From Chthonomonas sp. (GTDB lineage: Bacteria; Armatimonadota; Fimbriimonadia; Fimbriimonadales; Fimbriimonadaceae): 64,000 nucleotides of DNA. A program made the position numbers and the translations under genes. Numbering within the stretch: the first letter of the stretch is position 1; the number at the start of each line of letters is the position of its first letter. Of this stretch, positions 1 to 8,420 are shown in pieces. Location: positions 1 to 64,000 of the forward strand of contig JAEURP010000002.1 of the NCBI GenBank assembly GCA_016788585.1, in the 5' to 3' direction. The notes beneath the pieces were generated by a model that saw only the letters and a program-made list of their open reading frames with translations, did no database searches and was not told the DNA's origin.

Positions 1-96
1 GGCGATATGCACGACGCAGTTTGCATCGCCGCGATGCACGACGACGCCCAGAAGATCGCCGACGCCATCCGCGCGAAGGAGTTCGGCAAAGGATGA
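1..96 (+). CDS. C-terminal end of an upstream gene (partial)
   Basis: An open frame enters from the left edge and ends at TGA 94-96. It overlaps the ATG of the aspartokinase gene in an ATGA junction. Only about 31 residues are visible, including HDAVCIAAMHDDAQKIADAI. The end is rich in Ala, Asp and Lys and probably helical. The 4-base overlap suggests translational coupling with lysC. I do not recognise the family from so short a tail and make no functional claim. Confidence 0.55.
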   Translation, partial: GDMHDAVCIAAMHDDAQKIADAIRAKEFGKG

Positions 97-1448
97 GCCG
101 CATCAAGGTGATGAAGTTCGGCGGCACGAGCGTCGCCACGCCCGAAAACCGCCTCCGCGCCGCGATGAAAGTCGTGAGCGCGCGCGAGCAAGGCTTCAGG
201 CCCGTGGTGGTGGTTAGTGCGATCGGTCGAAAAGGCGCACCCTACGCCACCGACACGCTAATTAACGAACTCAGCCAGATCGACGAGGCCACCGATATCG
301 ACGCCCGCGAGCAAGACCTAATGATCGCCTGCGGCGAGATCTTCAGCGCGGTCATTTTCGGCCAGACCCTGCGATCTCTTGGTCACCGGGCGCGTAGTTT
401 CCGAGGTGGTCAGGCCGGAATCCGAACCGATGGAGTTTACGGAAACGCTCGCATTGTTAGCATCAACCCAGCCGGCATTCTTAAGGCAATCGACGACGGA
501 TTTATCCCGGTCGTGTGCGGCTTCCAAGGCGTCTTTGTGCAGGATCAGGTGACCCCCAGTAGCGAATTGACGACATTGGGTCGAGGCGGCAGCGATACGA
601 CGGCTGCTGCATTGGGCGCGGCTCTTGGGGCGGAGGCGGTCGAGATATTTACCGACGTGGACGGCGTCAAAACCGCCGACCCCGACAGTGTTCAAGACGC
701 CCCAACCCTCAGCCGCATGAGCTACGAGGAAGTCGCCGAAATCGCCCACCTTGGCGCGAAGGTTTTGCACCCTCGCGCCGCCGAAATCGCCGACAAATAC
801 AACACTCCACTCTGGGTGAAGAACACGTTTACTGAGCACAACGGCACCGAAATCGTCAGCCGAGAAGCCCTCGGCGATCGCCACGTGACAGGCGTGACCC
901 ACAGCGGTAAATTGGTTTATCTTCAGTTCGATCTGAGCAAAGTAAGCGACGCCCACCGCAGCGAACTCGAAGCCGGCATCTACGACATGATGGCGCGGTA
1001 CGGCATTAGCCTCTACCTGCCGACCCTCAGCCCCAGCAGCATCGGTTTCGCGGTAAGCCGAGACCAATTTGGTGTCGTTGAAGACCTGATTGACGGCCTC
1101 GTCCTCCCCCTCAACGGCTCCGAGAAATCCATTTACCTCGTCCAACTTGGTGCGAAGGCAAGTCTCGAAGCCGAAACGCAACTGAAGCTCCTTGGCCCTC
1201 TCGGCGAAGTCAAGATTATTCCCATCCAACTCACGGAGGGCTGTACGATGGTCAGCCTCGTCGGCGCGCAGTTCCGCCCCGTCCCGGGCGTCTTCTTCGA
1301 AGTGCTTACCGCGCTCCAAGAGGGCCAGGTGCCGGTCTTACAAACAAGCGACAGCGATCTGAGCATGAGCGTCATCATCCCCGAGTCCGAAACGAACCGC
1401 GCCGTCAAGCTCCTCCACGACCGATTCGGCCTGGACAAGCTGACGTGA
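93..1448 (+). CDS. lysC: Aspartokinase (monofunctional, with C-terminal ACT domains)
   Basis: Phosphorylates L-aspartate with ATP, the first step towards lysine, threonine and methionine. The 451-residue product has the amino-acid-kinase signature KFGGTS at residues 8-13 and the nucleotide/substrate loop TTLGRGGSDT at about 160-169. A C-terminal region from about residue 300 has the length and strand/helix pattern of paired ACT regulatory domains, so feedback inhibition is likely. I chose ATG 93 because the frame upstream of it is Arg-rich low-complexity sequence and belongs to the end of the preceding gene. The stop overlaps the GTG start of folP (GTGA), so the two are probably co-translated. 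Family assignment is firm; the allosteric effector is not visible. Confidence 0.95.
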   Translation: MSRIKVMKFGGTSVATPENRLRAAMKVVSAREQGFRPVVVVSAIGRKGAPYATDTLINELSQIDEATDIDAREQDLMIACGEIFSAVIFGQTLRSLGHRARSFRGGQAGIRTDGVYGNARIVSINPAGILKAIDDGFIPVVCGFQGVFVQDQVTPSSELTTLGRGGSDTTAAALGAALGAEAVEIFTDVDGVKTADPDSVQDAPTLSRMSYEEVAEIAHLGAKVLHPRAAEIADKYNTPLWVKNTFTEHNGTEIVSREALGDRHVTGVTHSGKLVYLQFDLSKVSDAHRSELEAGIYDMMARYGISLYLPTLSPSSIGFAVSRDQFGVVEDLIDGLVLPLNGSEKSIYLVQLGAKASLEAETQLKLLGPLGEVKIIPIQLTEGCTMVSLVGAQFRPVPGVFFEVLTALQEGQVPVLQTSDSDLSMSVIIPESETNRAVKLLHDRFGLDKLT

Positions 1449-2230
1449 TTCCCAAGATCCTCGGCGTTTTGAATGTTACGCCCGACAGCTTCAGCGACGG
1501 CGGGCAGTTTCTCTCGCCTGAGGCCGCCTTAGCCAAGGCTCACCAGATGATTCGGGAAGGAGCCGACCTAATCGATGTTGGAGGCGAATCCACCCGCCCC
1601 GGCTCGTTGCCGATTGCTTTGGAGGAAGAGCGCCGCCGGGTCGAGCCGGTGCTCCGCGCGCTCAAAGACCTGCCTGTCAGCATCGATACGCAAAAGCCCG
1701 AGATCGCCGAAATGGCATTAGACCTTGGCGCACAGATGGTGAACGACGTCGGGGGCCTGCGCGATCCTTCTATGTTTCAACTCATTGCCGAGCGGGCGCC
1801 CAACGTCATCGTCATGCACATGCAAGGCCGGCCCGCGACCATGCAAGACAATCCAATGTATGTGGATGTTGTCCGCGATGTTCGAGAAGAGCTCTTGGGA
1901 ACCGCAAGGCGTCTTGTCGAAGCCGGTCTTCCGAAGCAAAAGATTTGGCTCGATCCGGGAATCGGATTCGGCAAAAACTTCGAGCACAACATCGCCTTAC
2001 TTCAACACATTAGCGACCTGGCAAAAAGTGACTTTCCAGTATTGATCGGAGTTAGCCGAAAGGGTTTCTTGGGCCGAATAACGGGCGAGGAAGACCCGCC
2101 CAGCCGTTTGGCGGCCGCATTGGCGATTCAGTGCTTTGCACAACAGCAGGGAATTTATGCCTTTCGCACCCACGACGTTTGGGCGACCCGACAAGCGGCC
2201 CTTGCTTGGTCGCAGATGCAATCCTCTTAG
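1445..2230 (+). CDS. folP: Dihydropteroate synthase
   Basis: Condenses p-aminobenzoate with 6-hydroxymethyl-dihydropterin pyrophosphate in folate synthesis. The 261-residue product shows the TIM-barrel signatures GVLNVTPDSFSDGG near residue 7, DVGGESTRPG near 43, DPGIGFGK near 175 and GVSRKGFLG near 205. These cover the pterin and sulfonamide-binding sites. Length is normal for the family. It starts with GTG inside the stop of lysC (GTGA overlap). It ends 22 bases before a TTG-initiated membrane protein gene. No unusual residues were noticed. Confidence 0.96.
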   Translation: MIPKILGVLNVTPDSFSDGGQFLSPEAALAKAHQMIREGADLIDVGGESTRPGSLPIALEEERRRVEPVLRALKDLPVSIDTQKPEIAEMALDLGAQMVNDVGGLRDPSMFQLIAERAPNVIVMHMQGRPATMQDNPMYVDVVRDVREELLGTARRLVEAGLPKQKIWLDPGIGFGKNFEHNIALLQHISDLAKSDFPVLIGVSRKGFLGRITGEEDPPSRLAAALAIQCFAQQQGIYAFRTHDVWATRQAALAWSQMQSS

Positions 2231-2252
2231 CCGAACACTGTAAAATCGGGTC

Positions 2253-3053
2253 TTGCCGAGCTTGTCAGATCAAATCGCGAGTAACCCCACCTCCTTTCTC
2301 TTCGGATGCATCATCTGGCTCGCGCTGGCCGTTTGGGGGGTAGCCATTGTTCACTGGATGATCGGGGGCGAAATCGAAGCTTGGCTTGGCGTTTTGGCGC
2401 TGATGATCGGCATTCTGATGTGCTACGTGGCTCAGAAGCCCCCGGCCCCTTGGGTTTCGCCAGTCATCTTTATCAGCATGATGGTGCTTCCCGTTCTTCT
2501 GCCGTTAATTCGTCGTTCCCTCGATGAACGCGAACTCAAAAACATGGAGCTTGAGAGAATGGAGAAGTTCATCACCGCAATTCTGCGGCAGCCCGATAGT
2601 TCGATCAGCCGCATGGAAGTCGGCAGAACGCTCGTGCGTTACGGTTACGTTGCCCACGCCGTTGGTATTTGCGAGATGATCAAGTCGGCCCCTCTCAGAC
2701 AGATGGACGCCGAGAAGCGCGAGGTCAAGCAGTGGGAGTTTGCCCTCAATCCCCAAACATCCCACGTGATTCCATGCCTGAGGTGTGGTAGCCCAGGGCA
2801 TCCGAGCGCGCTTCTGTGCCCTAGATGCCAAAGCAATTACCTCGTGATCTACCTGCGTGGGCGAGTTCTAGGCCCGGCGCTCGCCAAAAAGCTGCTGGTT
2901 GGATGGCTGTTGGGGGTTGGGCTACTGCTGGCAATTCCATGGATTTCTATGGTTCTGCCACCAGCGGGAAGCTTGCTCGTCATTCCCATGATGCTCGCCC
3001 TCGGCGGATACACTGCCTATAAGACATTTTTTGCTGCGCCACTAAACACGTGA
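2253..3053 (+). CDS. Membrane protein with an internal zinc ribbon
   Basis: Family not recognised. The 266-residue protein has three hydrophobic segments near residues 16-36, 43-60 and 67-86, then a soluble helical stretch of about 85 residues. A zinc-ribbon-like CxxC-x10-CxxC follows (Cys 175, 178, 189, 192), then two more hydrophobic segments near 210-228 and 232-255. The order membrane-helix-zinc-membrane suggests an integral protein with a cytoplasmic metal-binding loop. It starts at TTG 2253. Its TGA overlaps the GTG start of the LptF/G-like permease, which places it in the same operon as the LPS transport genes. A role in envelope assembly is only an inference from this context. Confidence 0.75.
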   Translation: MPSLSDQIASNPTSFLFGCIIWLALAVWGVAIVHWMIGGEIEAWLGVLALMIGILMCYVAQKPPAPWVSPVIFISMMVLPVLLPLIRRSLDERELKNMELERMEKFITAILRQPDSSISRMEVGRTLVRYGYVAHAVGICEMIKSAPLRQMDAEKREVKQWEFALNPQTSHVIPCLRCGSPGHPSALLCPRCQSNYLVIYLRGRVLGPALAKKLLVGWLLGVGLLLAIPWISMVLPPAGSLLVIPMMLALGGYTAYKTFFAAPLNT

Positions 3054-4123
3054 AGCTCCTCGATCGCCACATCTACCGCGAAATGCTTCCGCCGTTTCTC
3101 ATCGGAACGGTGTTCGTGGTGCTGATGTTTCAAGGCAATATCCTGATCGCGCTGTACAAGAATTTGAACTTAAGTTCAGTGCCAATCAATGGCATCTTGC
3201 AATTCGTTCTTCTCAAGACGCCCGAGTTTCTAACGCTCACCTTGCCGATCGGAGCTGGACTGGCCGCCTCTCTCGCGTTGAGCCGAATTGTACGCGAGAG
3301 CGAGCTGACGGCGATTCGCGCGGCCGGCGCCTCAGTACGGCGTGTGATGCTGCCCGTGGTGGTTATGGGTGTCTTGGTAAGCGCCCTCAATTGGTTTACA
3401 AGCGAGAAAGTAGCCCCCGTGACCACGGCCCGGGCGAGGTTGGTTGAAAATGAAATGGGAGCGCTCGCCTTGCAACCGACGTTCAAGTCTAACGTGGTCC
3501 TTGCGCTGGATCGCTACGTCGCTAGTTTTGGAAGTGTGCAGTCGACCTCCGACGACCGGATGTTGCTTTCGGATGTCTTACTCATCGAGAGACGCGGGAT
3601 GAATGAGAACACCATCATTCTCGCCAAAGATGGGGTCTACGACAGGGGCATCTGGACCATTCAGGATCCCACAGTTTGGAATGTTCGCGGTGGCACGGCA
3701 GTGAGCATGCAGTCTGGGCGACCACTGATCATTGAAGAGAAGATTGCAGTGCCCGATTTCTTCTTAACTCCCCAGCCAAACGAGCAAACGGCCGATGAGC
3801 TCAAGCGTCAGATTGATCAGAATCGCGCGCTCAAGCGGGATACCTCTCGATTGGAAGTGAGCTACCAGACCAAATTCAGTTTGCCAACCTCTTGCCTCGT
3901 TTTCGCTCTTTCAGGCGCGGCAATGGCTCTCATCTTTGGAAAGCGAAGCGCGTTCATGGGCACACTCATGTCGATGGTTTGCGTTTGGGCGTACTTCAAC
4001 TTCTACATCATCAGCACAGAGGTTCTTGGACGCAATGGATGGGTATCGCCGAGCATTGCCGCGTGGTTGCCAAATGCCATTTTCTTCGCCCTCTCGGCCT
4101 GGATCATCATGAGGTACGAGTGA
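3050..4123 (+). CDS. LptF/LptG (YjgP/YjgQ) family permease
   Basis: Inner-membrane permease of the lipopolysaccharide-extracting ABC transporter, which works with the ATPase LptB. The 357-residue protein begins with the typical MKLLDRHIYREMLPPFLIG leader into TM1. It has further membrane segments near residues 45-70 and 95-115, a periplasmic beta-rich middle of about 130 residues, and three C-terminal membrane segments. This is the standard LptF/G plan of six TM helices around a jellyroll. The GTG start overlaps the preceding stop and its own stop overlaps the GTG of lptD. LptF and LptG cannot be told apart here and only one copy is in the window. Confidence 0.88.
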   Translation: MKLLDRHIYREMLPPFLIGTVFVVLMFQGNILIALYKNLNLSSVPINGILQFVLLKTPEFLTLTLPIGAGLAASLALSRIVRESELTAIRAAGASVRRVMLPVVVMGVLVSALNWFTSEKVAPVTTARARLVENEMGALALQPTFKSNVVLALDRYVASFGSVQSTSDDRMLLSDVLLIERRGMNENTIILAKDGVYDRGIWTIQDPTVWNVRGGTAVSMQSGRPLIIEEKIAVPDFFLTPQPNEQTADELKRQIDQNRALKRDTSRLEVSYQTKFSLPTSCLVFALSGAAMALIFGKRSAFMGTLMSMVCVWAYFNFYIISTEVLGRNGWVSPSIAAWLPNAIFFALSAWIIMRYE

Positions 4124-6387
4124 CGCCAACCCCCCGTTGGCTCGTATCCTTTGCGGTCGCAGTTTTGATGGCGCTGTGCGCGGTTGCGTCGGCCCAGATG
4201 CCGCAGATCGGCAACCTCATGAAGAGCGCTCAGGGTGAGCAGTCGAGCCCGCCTCCGGTCATTCCCGATCTTCCTCCGGACCGCGCTTTCGATTTTTCTG
4301 CCGACGAGTCGGAGCGCAATGGCAACAAGGTCCACTTGAAAGGGAATGTGACGATCAAGTACCGCGAATTCACGGCGATCTGTCAGGAAGCGATTGGCGA
4401 CATTGGAACCAGCATCTTCGATCTTCGAGGAAGTGTGCAGGTTTTTGGTTCAGGATTAAACTATATTGGCGACGCGGTCAAAGTTCATTTCAAAGACAAG
4501 ACAGTTGAGTTCGTAAACGCGAAGACGACGGTTGAACCCAGTCTGATCAAGGGAGGATTTCAACAGAATCTCATCGTCCGCGGCGCTAAGGGTCAGGGTA
4601 GCGAGAAGCGCTATCTCCTCGACGACGGTCTCTGCACAACTTGCGACCTACCCACCCCTCACTATCATCTCTCGGCCAAACAAATTGATATCATTCGAGG
4701 AGACCGAATCATTATGAGGCATGCTCGACTCGAGATCAAGGGAGTGACTGTTCTTGGCTTGCCTTACCTAAGCTTGCCTCTCGACGAGAATCTGCCGAAG
4801 TACTTGCCCGAAGTTGGTAAGAGTGCAGACGAAGGTTATTTCGTGAAGACCCGTTGGGGCATCGGAATGCCGGGGGATGATCTGCTCGACGCCAAGGTTG
4901 ACCTGATGAGCGAACTTGGAGTAGGGGTTGGAGCGGAGCTTCGTTACCTCGACCGTATCAATCGCGGCACGGCAAAGATTTACAATATTTTCGGCCCGCA
5001 GTCAGTTCAAACAGCTTCTTTGGAGCATTTGCAAACCCTGGGGCATGGGACATTTTCAGTCAATGGCAATTACGGAAATCAAAACTACTTGACCGCGCCC
5101 GAGAACGAGCAGTTTAGTGTCCGGGGGACCTATGCTTTTCCATTCTTGAGCGGTCGAACCCGGATTGCAGCAAATCATCAGTCTAACCGGTCGACGAATT
5201 TTCGCTCGACGACCCAGGTACTTTCGATAAGAGATGAGCGGGGATGGAAAGGAGGTCTCAGCACGGTTGTGGACCTAAACCTTAACTCATACGACTCAAG
5301 TTCGGGCTCATTTTCTCAGGAGCGCCAGGTATTGGACGTCAATGCCCTGGCAACCAAGAGGTTTACGACCCTCGATGCTGAACTGGCCTACCAGCGCTCA
5401 ATTCCGATATCTGAAATTGTCAATTTCTTTTCGGCCACCGACCGCACCCCGCTACTCACCTTAAGGAGTGACTACAACCGCCTATTTGGGATCAAGAATC
5501 CGGGCGGCTTTAATTTGATGGCCGAATTCACGGTAGGCGAACTGATCGACGCCGTCAAGCGAGAGCCGATTGGTCGTAGCACGTTTGAGCTCATCTTGCC
5601 TCAGCAACTCCATGCGAGTGGGAGGTCATCAATTCGCATGGCGGGACGATTCAAGCAAGGGTTCTATAGCGACGACACCGCGCAATTCACTTTGGGAACG
5701 GACGCGACCTATCGTTATGAAATTAATAGGGATTCATTCATTAATCTTAGACATAACTACCTCAGGTCGCAGGGCTACACGCCCTTACTAATGGACCGAT
5801 TTGGTCGCACCGATCTCTTTGGCGCCGACGTGAGTTTCCGGCTCCATTCCACGCTTTTGGTAGCCGCGCAGAGCGGATACGATTTGCTTGCGAGAGATCG
5901 AAATCTGCCTTCGAGCTGGCAGAGCATTGGCGCCCGGCTCGAATGGGCGCCTTCGCCGTCCTTTCAGTTCCGCAGTAGCGCAACCTATGACACGTTTGCT
6001 CAGTTGTGGAACAACGTCCGATTCGACATGTTGGCTCTGCAAGGTCAATCGACAAAATTCTATGTCGGAGCGCGATACGATGGAACGAGGAGCCAATTTG
6101 GTGCCGTGAACTTCATTGCTGAAGGGATGCGGTGGGGCAAGCTGACGGCGGGGTTACTTCTGAGCTGGAATGGCTACACAGAGCAGTTTGAAAGTCGGCA
6201 AGTTAGCCTGATGTACGACCTCCACGACGCCGACGCCTTGCTTGAGATTACCGACAATCAAACCGGCTTCCGTAATGGAACGTCCGTAGCCTTCTTTATC
6301 CGACTGAAGGCCATGCCATTCCTAACGCCGTTTCGCCATGGAACACGCGGCCAGGGGTTGGGAACTGGGACAGGATTTAATTTCTAA
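4120..6387 (+). CDS. lptD: LPS-assembly outer-membrane protein LptD / OstA-like
   Basis: Outer-membrane translocon that inserts lipopolysaccharide. The start is taken at GTG 4120, overlapping the permease stop, because this gives a clean signal peptide (TPRW, then the hydrophobic LVSFAVAVLMALCAVASA, cleaved before QMPQ). The 755-residue product has an OstA/LptA-like beta-jellyroll at about residues 35-150 (ADESERNGNKVHLKGNVTI). A long barrel with alternating aromatic strands follows, ending in NF at the C-terminus as barrel proteins do. The jellyroll contains a Cys pair (CTTC) comparable to the disulphide region of LptD. Neighbours support the assignment. An open frame extends upstream antiparallel to nothing useful, so it was trimmed. 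Confidence 0.87.
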   Translation: MTPTPRWLVSFAVAVLMALCAVASAQMPQIGNLMKSAQGEQSSPPPVIPDLPPDRAFDFSADESERNGNKVHLKGNVTIKYREFTAICQEAIGDIGTSIFDLRGSVQVFGSGLNYIGDAVKVHFKDKTVEFVNAKTTVEPSLIKGGFQQNLIVRGAKGQGSEKRYLLDDGLCTTCDLPTPHYHLSAKQIDIIRGDRIIMRHARLEIKGVTVLGLPYLSLPLDENLPKYLPEVGKSADEGYFVKTRWGIGMPGDDLLDAKVDLMSELGVGVGAELRYLDRINRGTAKIYNIFGPQSVQTASLEHLQTLGHGTFSVNGNYGNQNYLTAPENEQFSVRGTYAFPFLSGRTRIAANHQSNRSTNFRSTTQVLSIRDERGWKGGLSTVVDLNLNSYDSSSGSFSQERQVLDVNALATKRFTTLDAELAYQRSIPISEIVNFFSATDRTPLLTLRSDYNRLFGIKNPGGFNLMAEFTVGELIDAVKREPIGRSTFELILPQQLHASGRSSIRMAGRFKQGFYSDDTAQFTLGTDATYRYEINRDSFINLRHNYLRSQGYTPLLMDRFGRTDLFGADVSFRLHSTLLVAAQSGYDLLARDRNLPSSWQSIGARLEWAPSPSFQFRSSATYDTFAQLWNNVRFDMLALQGQSTKFYVGARYDGTRSQFGAVNFIAEGMRWGKLTAGLLLSWNGYTEQFESRQVSLMYDLHDADALLEITDNQTGFRNGTSVAFFIRLKAMPFLTPFRHGTRGQGLGTGTGFNF

Positions 6388-6986
6388 TGCGACTAGTGAT
6401 CGCGACTCATAACGAAAAGAAGGGAGGAGAAATGAGGACCATTTTGTCCGAGCTCCTGCCGGGAGTTGAACTTCTAACGCTCAACGACTTCCCCAAGGTC
6501 GAGGAGCCAGAAGAGACCGGGACCACCTATTCCGAGAACGCGAGCATCAAGGCAGAGCACGCGGCGGCCCACACCGGCGAATGGTGCATCGCCGACGATG
6601 CTGGATTGGAGATCGATGCCCTCGAAGGAGCCCCCGGAGTTTTCTCCAAGCGATTTGGTGGTGAAGCATTGCCATTTCCCGAGAAGATGGTATTGATTTT
6701 GGAAGCGCTCAACGGAAGGGAAGACCGTGCTGCCCGTTTCCGGTGTTGTATCGCCCTGGCAAGGTCGGGCCAGAAAACCGAGGTCATCGAAGCAACCTGC
6801 GAAGGGCAGATAGCCGAGGAGCCCAGCGGGGCAGGGGGGTTTGGTTACGACCCTATTTTTTGGCTCCCCGAACTCGGTTGCACGATGGCGGACTTGTCCG
6901 CGGCTCAGAAACACGAGATCAGCCACCGCGGCAAGGTGTTGCGCTGCTTCGCCGACCGCTTTCCCGGAGTGATACACTCTCGGTAA
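6387..6986 (+). CDS. rdgB: dITP/XTP pyrophosphatase (HAM1/RdgB family)
   Basis: Hydrolyses non-canonical purine nucleoside triphosphates to monophosphates, keeping inosine and xanthosine out of DNA. The 199-residue length is typical. Visible motifs are the N-terminal ATHNEKK (family: TxNxxK), SENASIKA, DDAGLEIDALEGAPGVFSKR and GGFGYDPIF. ATG 6387 overlaps the TAA of lptD (TAATG) and its own TAA overlaps the next ATG in the same way. It is the housekeeping member of an otherwise envelope-oriented operon. Confidence 0.95.
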   Translation: MRLVIATHNEKKGGEMRTILSELLPGVELLTLNDFPKVEEPEETGTTYSENASIKAEHAAAHTGEWCIADDAGLEIDALEGAPGVFSKRFGGEALPFPEKMVLILEALNGREDRAARFRCCIALARSGQKTEVIEATCEGQIAEEPSGAGGFGYDPIFWLPELGCTMADLSAAQKHEISHRGKVLRCFADRFPGVIHSR

Positions 6987-7870
6987 TGGAAGAACTCGTT
7001 GCCCTGTTGACACCTTTGCTGGGGGATAAGGCTGATGACGTGGGACGTACGCTCATCGCCTTGATTCGAGAGAGCGAGGGGGGAGTTAGGGGCTTCTTTG
7101 ACCGGGTTCGCGCAGCGGGATTTGGTTCTAATCTTGATCGTTGGCTCGAAGGTCAAGTGACCGAGGTCTCTCCCGCACTTGTCGCTAACCTCTTTGGGGC
7201 TGGGTCGCTCGATCAATTGGCAGAGCGATACGAAATGTCGATCGAGACAGTAACCCAAGCGGCCGGTATTGCTCTGCCAATCCTTGCCAAGTTACTTGCA
7301 GGTGAAGCAGAAGGTGGGTCGCGCACTGAAACTGAAACAGCCCAGAACACCAGTGACAAACCGCCTCTTGTTTGGGCTCTGATCGCGGTTGTGCTGACTA
7401 TCGTGGCGATCTGGTTTGCTGCCGGTGCTGGGCAGAGTCAAGGAAGAAACATCTACGAACCCATTCAAAGAGTGGAACATGAAGAGGCTAGTGATCCGAG
7501 CAAGGCCACAATCAAGTTAGCTCAGGCCGAGTTTCAAATTGCTCACGAGGGGCTGGGCATCAAATATAGCGGCAAGGTCCCCAAGGACCACGTCGGTCAT
7601 CTCCAATCGGTTCTGGAGGAAGTGCTTGGAGACAAGGCAAGTGGTGCCCTCATCGGCATCGATGCGGCCGAGCCTAAGTGGATGCCTCACTTTGACGAGA
7701 TAGTCAAGCTGATGACGAATCCAAAGCGCGTTTTGGAAATCGAAATCGTTGGCGATGACCTGACCGTTCACGGTGGCGCTTCAGACCTTGAGCAGTTCCA
7801 CACGGAGTTGTCTGAAATGGCTGAGCGACTGGATATTCGATGCGACGCGTCCCATGTCGGTCGCTTCTAA
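6986..7870 (+). CDS. YidB-like / transmembrane / BON-like fusion protein
   Basis: The 294-residue protein has three parts. Residues 1-105 resemble the YidB (DUF937) helical family: a GGVRGFFDRVRAAGFG segment, a W-L-G-like helix, then a region read as LFGAGSLDQLAERYEMS. Residues 126-148 form one membrane helix. Residues 170-294 have a beta-alpha-beta pattern with IVGDDLTVHGGASDLEQ, like the BON-type domains seen in ArfA/OmpATb-like proteins. ATG 6986 is chosen because it overlaps the rdgB stop (TAATG); the longer upstream frame is antisense-like sequence within rdgB. Function is unknown. Envelope attachment or lipid/peptidoglycan binding is plausible from BON biology only. Confidence 0.68.
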   Translation: MEELVALLTPLLGDKADDVGRTLIALIRESEGGVRGFFDRVRAAGFGSNLDRWLEGQVTEVSPALVANLFGAGSLDQLAERYEMSIETVTQAAGIALPILAKLLAGEAEGGSRTETETAQNTSDKPPLVWALIAVVLTIVAIWFAAGAGQSQGRNIYEPIQRVEHEEASDPSKATIKLAQAEFQIAHEGLGIKYSGKVPKDHVGHLQSVLEEVLGDKASGALIGIDAAEPKWMPHFDEIVKLMTNPKRVLEIEIVGDDLTVHGGASDLEQFHTELSEMAERLDIRCDASHVGRF

Positions 7871-7940
7871 GTTGAATCTCCCGTAGTCCTGCTGGGCAAG
7901 TAGGTCCCCAGCCAACGGCATAAATCCATGGGGAAGACTC

Positions 7941-8420
7941 ATGGTAAAGCTATTTTGGGCGATGATTGTCAGTGGCGCGGTGCTCGTGGCGTACCCATTC
8001 TTTGTTAAGCCACCGAAGTACGATCCAAGCTTTACGGAGCCTGCCATCGACGCCTTAGAGTATCCGACTCAGGTTCGAGTCCTCGTTCTGGTGCCCGAAG
8101 GAAGCGGCAAGCAGGCCCTGCAAACGTATTGGCCGGGTGTTGCCGTCTATCGCGAATTCAGTACGCCCAAGGGATGGGGTGACGGCCTGAAGCCGATGCT
8201 AAAGGAGGCGGTCAAGCCGGGTGCCGTCCAGAATGCGCATGGTCAGCCAGACTATGTCATTCGATTCGAGGGTCGCTCCGCGACGGTCGACTTAGTGTGG
8301 GATAAGGACTCCAGTGCGCTCTGGTTTCAAGAGCGCGGAGCTATCAAGCCGTTCTTCGTGAAACAGGTGACAAATAAATCCGACTTGCTGGCGGTTCTCC
8401 GCCCGGTCACGAGCCGCTAA
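7941..8420 (+). CDS. Hypothetical membrane-anchored protein
   Basis: Not recognised. The 159-residue product has one N-terminal hydrophobic helix (KLFWAMIVSGAVLVAYPFF) followed by a soluble mixed alpha/beta domain of about 130 residues. A good Shine-Dalgarno (GGGGAAG) lies 5 bases before ATG 7941. Its TAA shares four bases (CTAA) with the stop of the convergent manC gene. No conserved catalytic motif was seen. It could be a periplasm-facing accessory protein. Confidence 0.65.
   Translation: MVKLFWAMIVSGAVLVAYPFFVKPPKYDPSFTEPAIDALEYPTQVRVLVLVPEGSGKQALQTYWPGVAVYREFSTPKGWGDGLKPMLKEAVKPGAVQNAHGQPDYVIRFEGRSATVDLVWDKDSSALWFQERGAIKPFFVKQVTNKSDLLAVLRPVTSR

Noticed and set aside
318-1319. Minus-strand 333-codon frame opposite aspartokinase
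   Set aside because: Antisense to lysC, no recognisable motif, and no start context.
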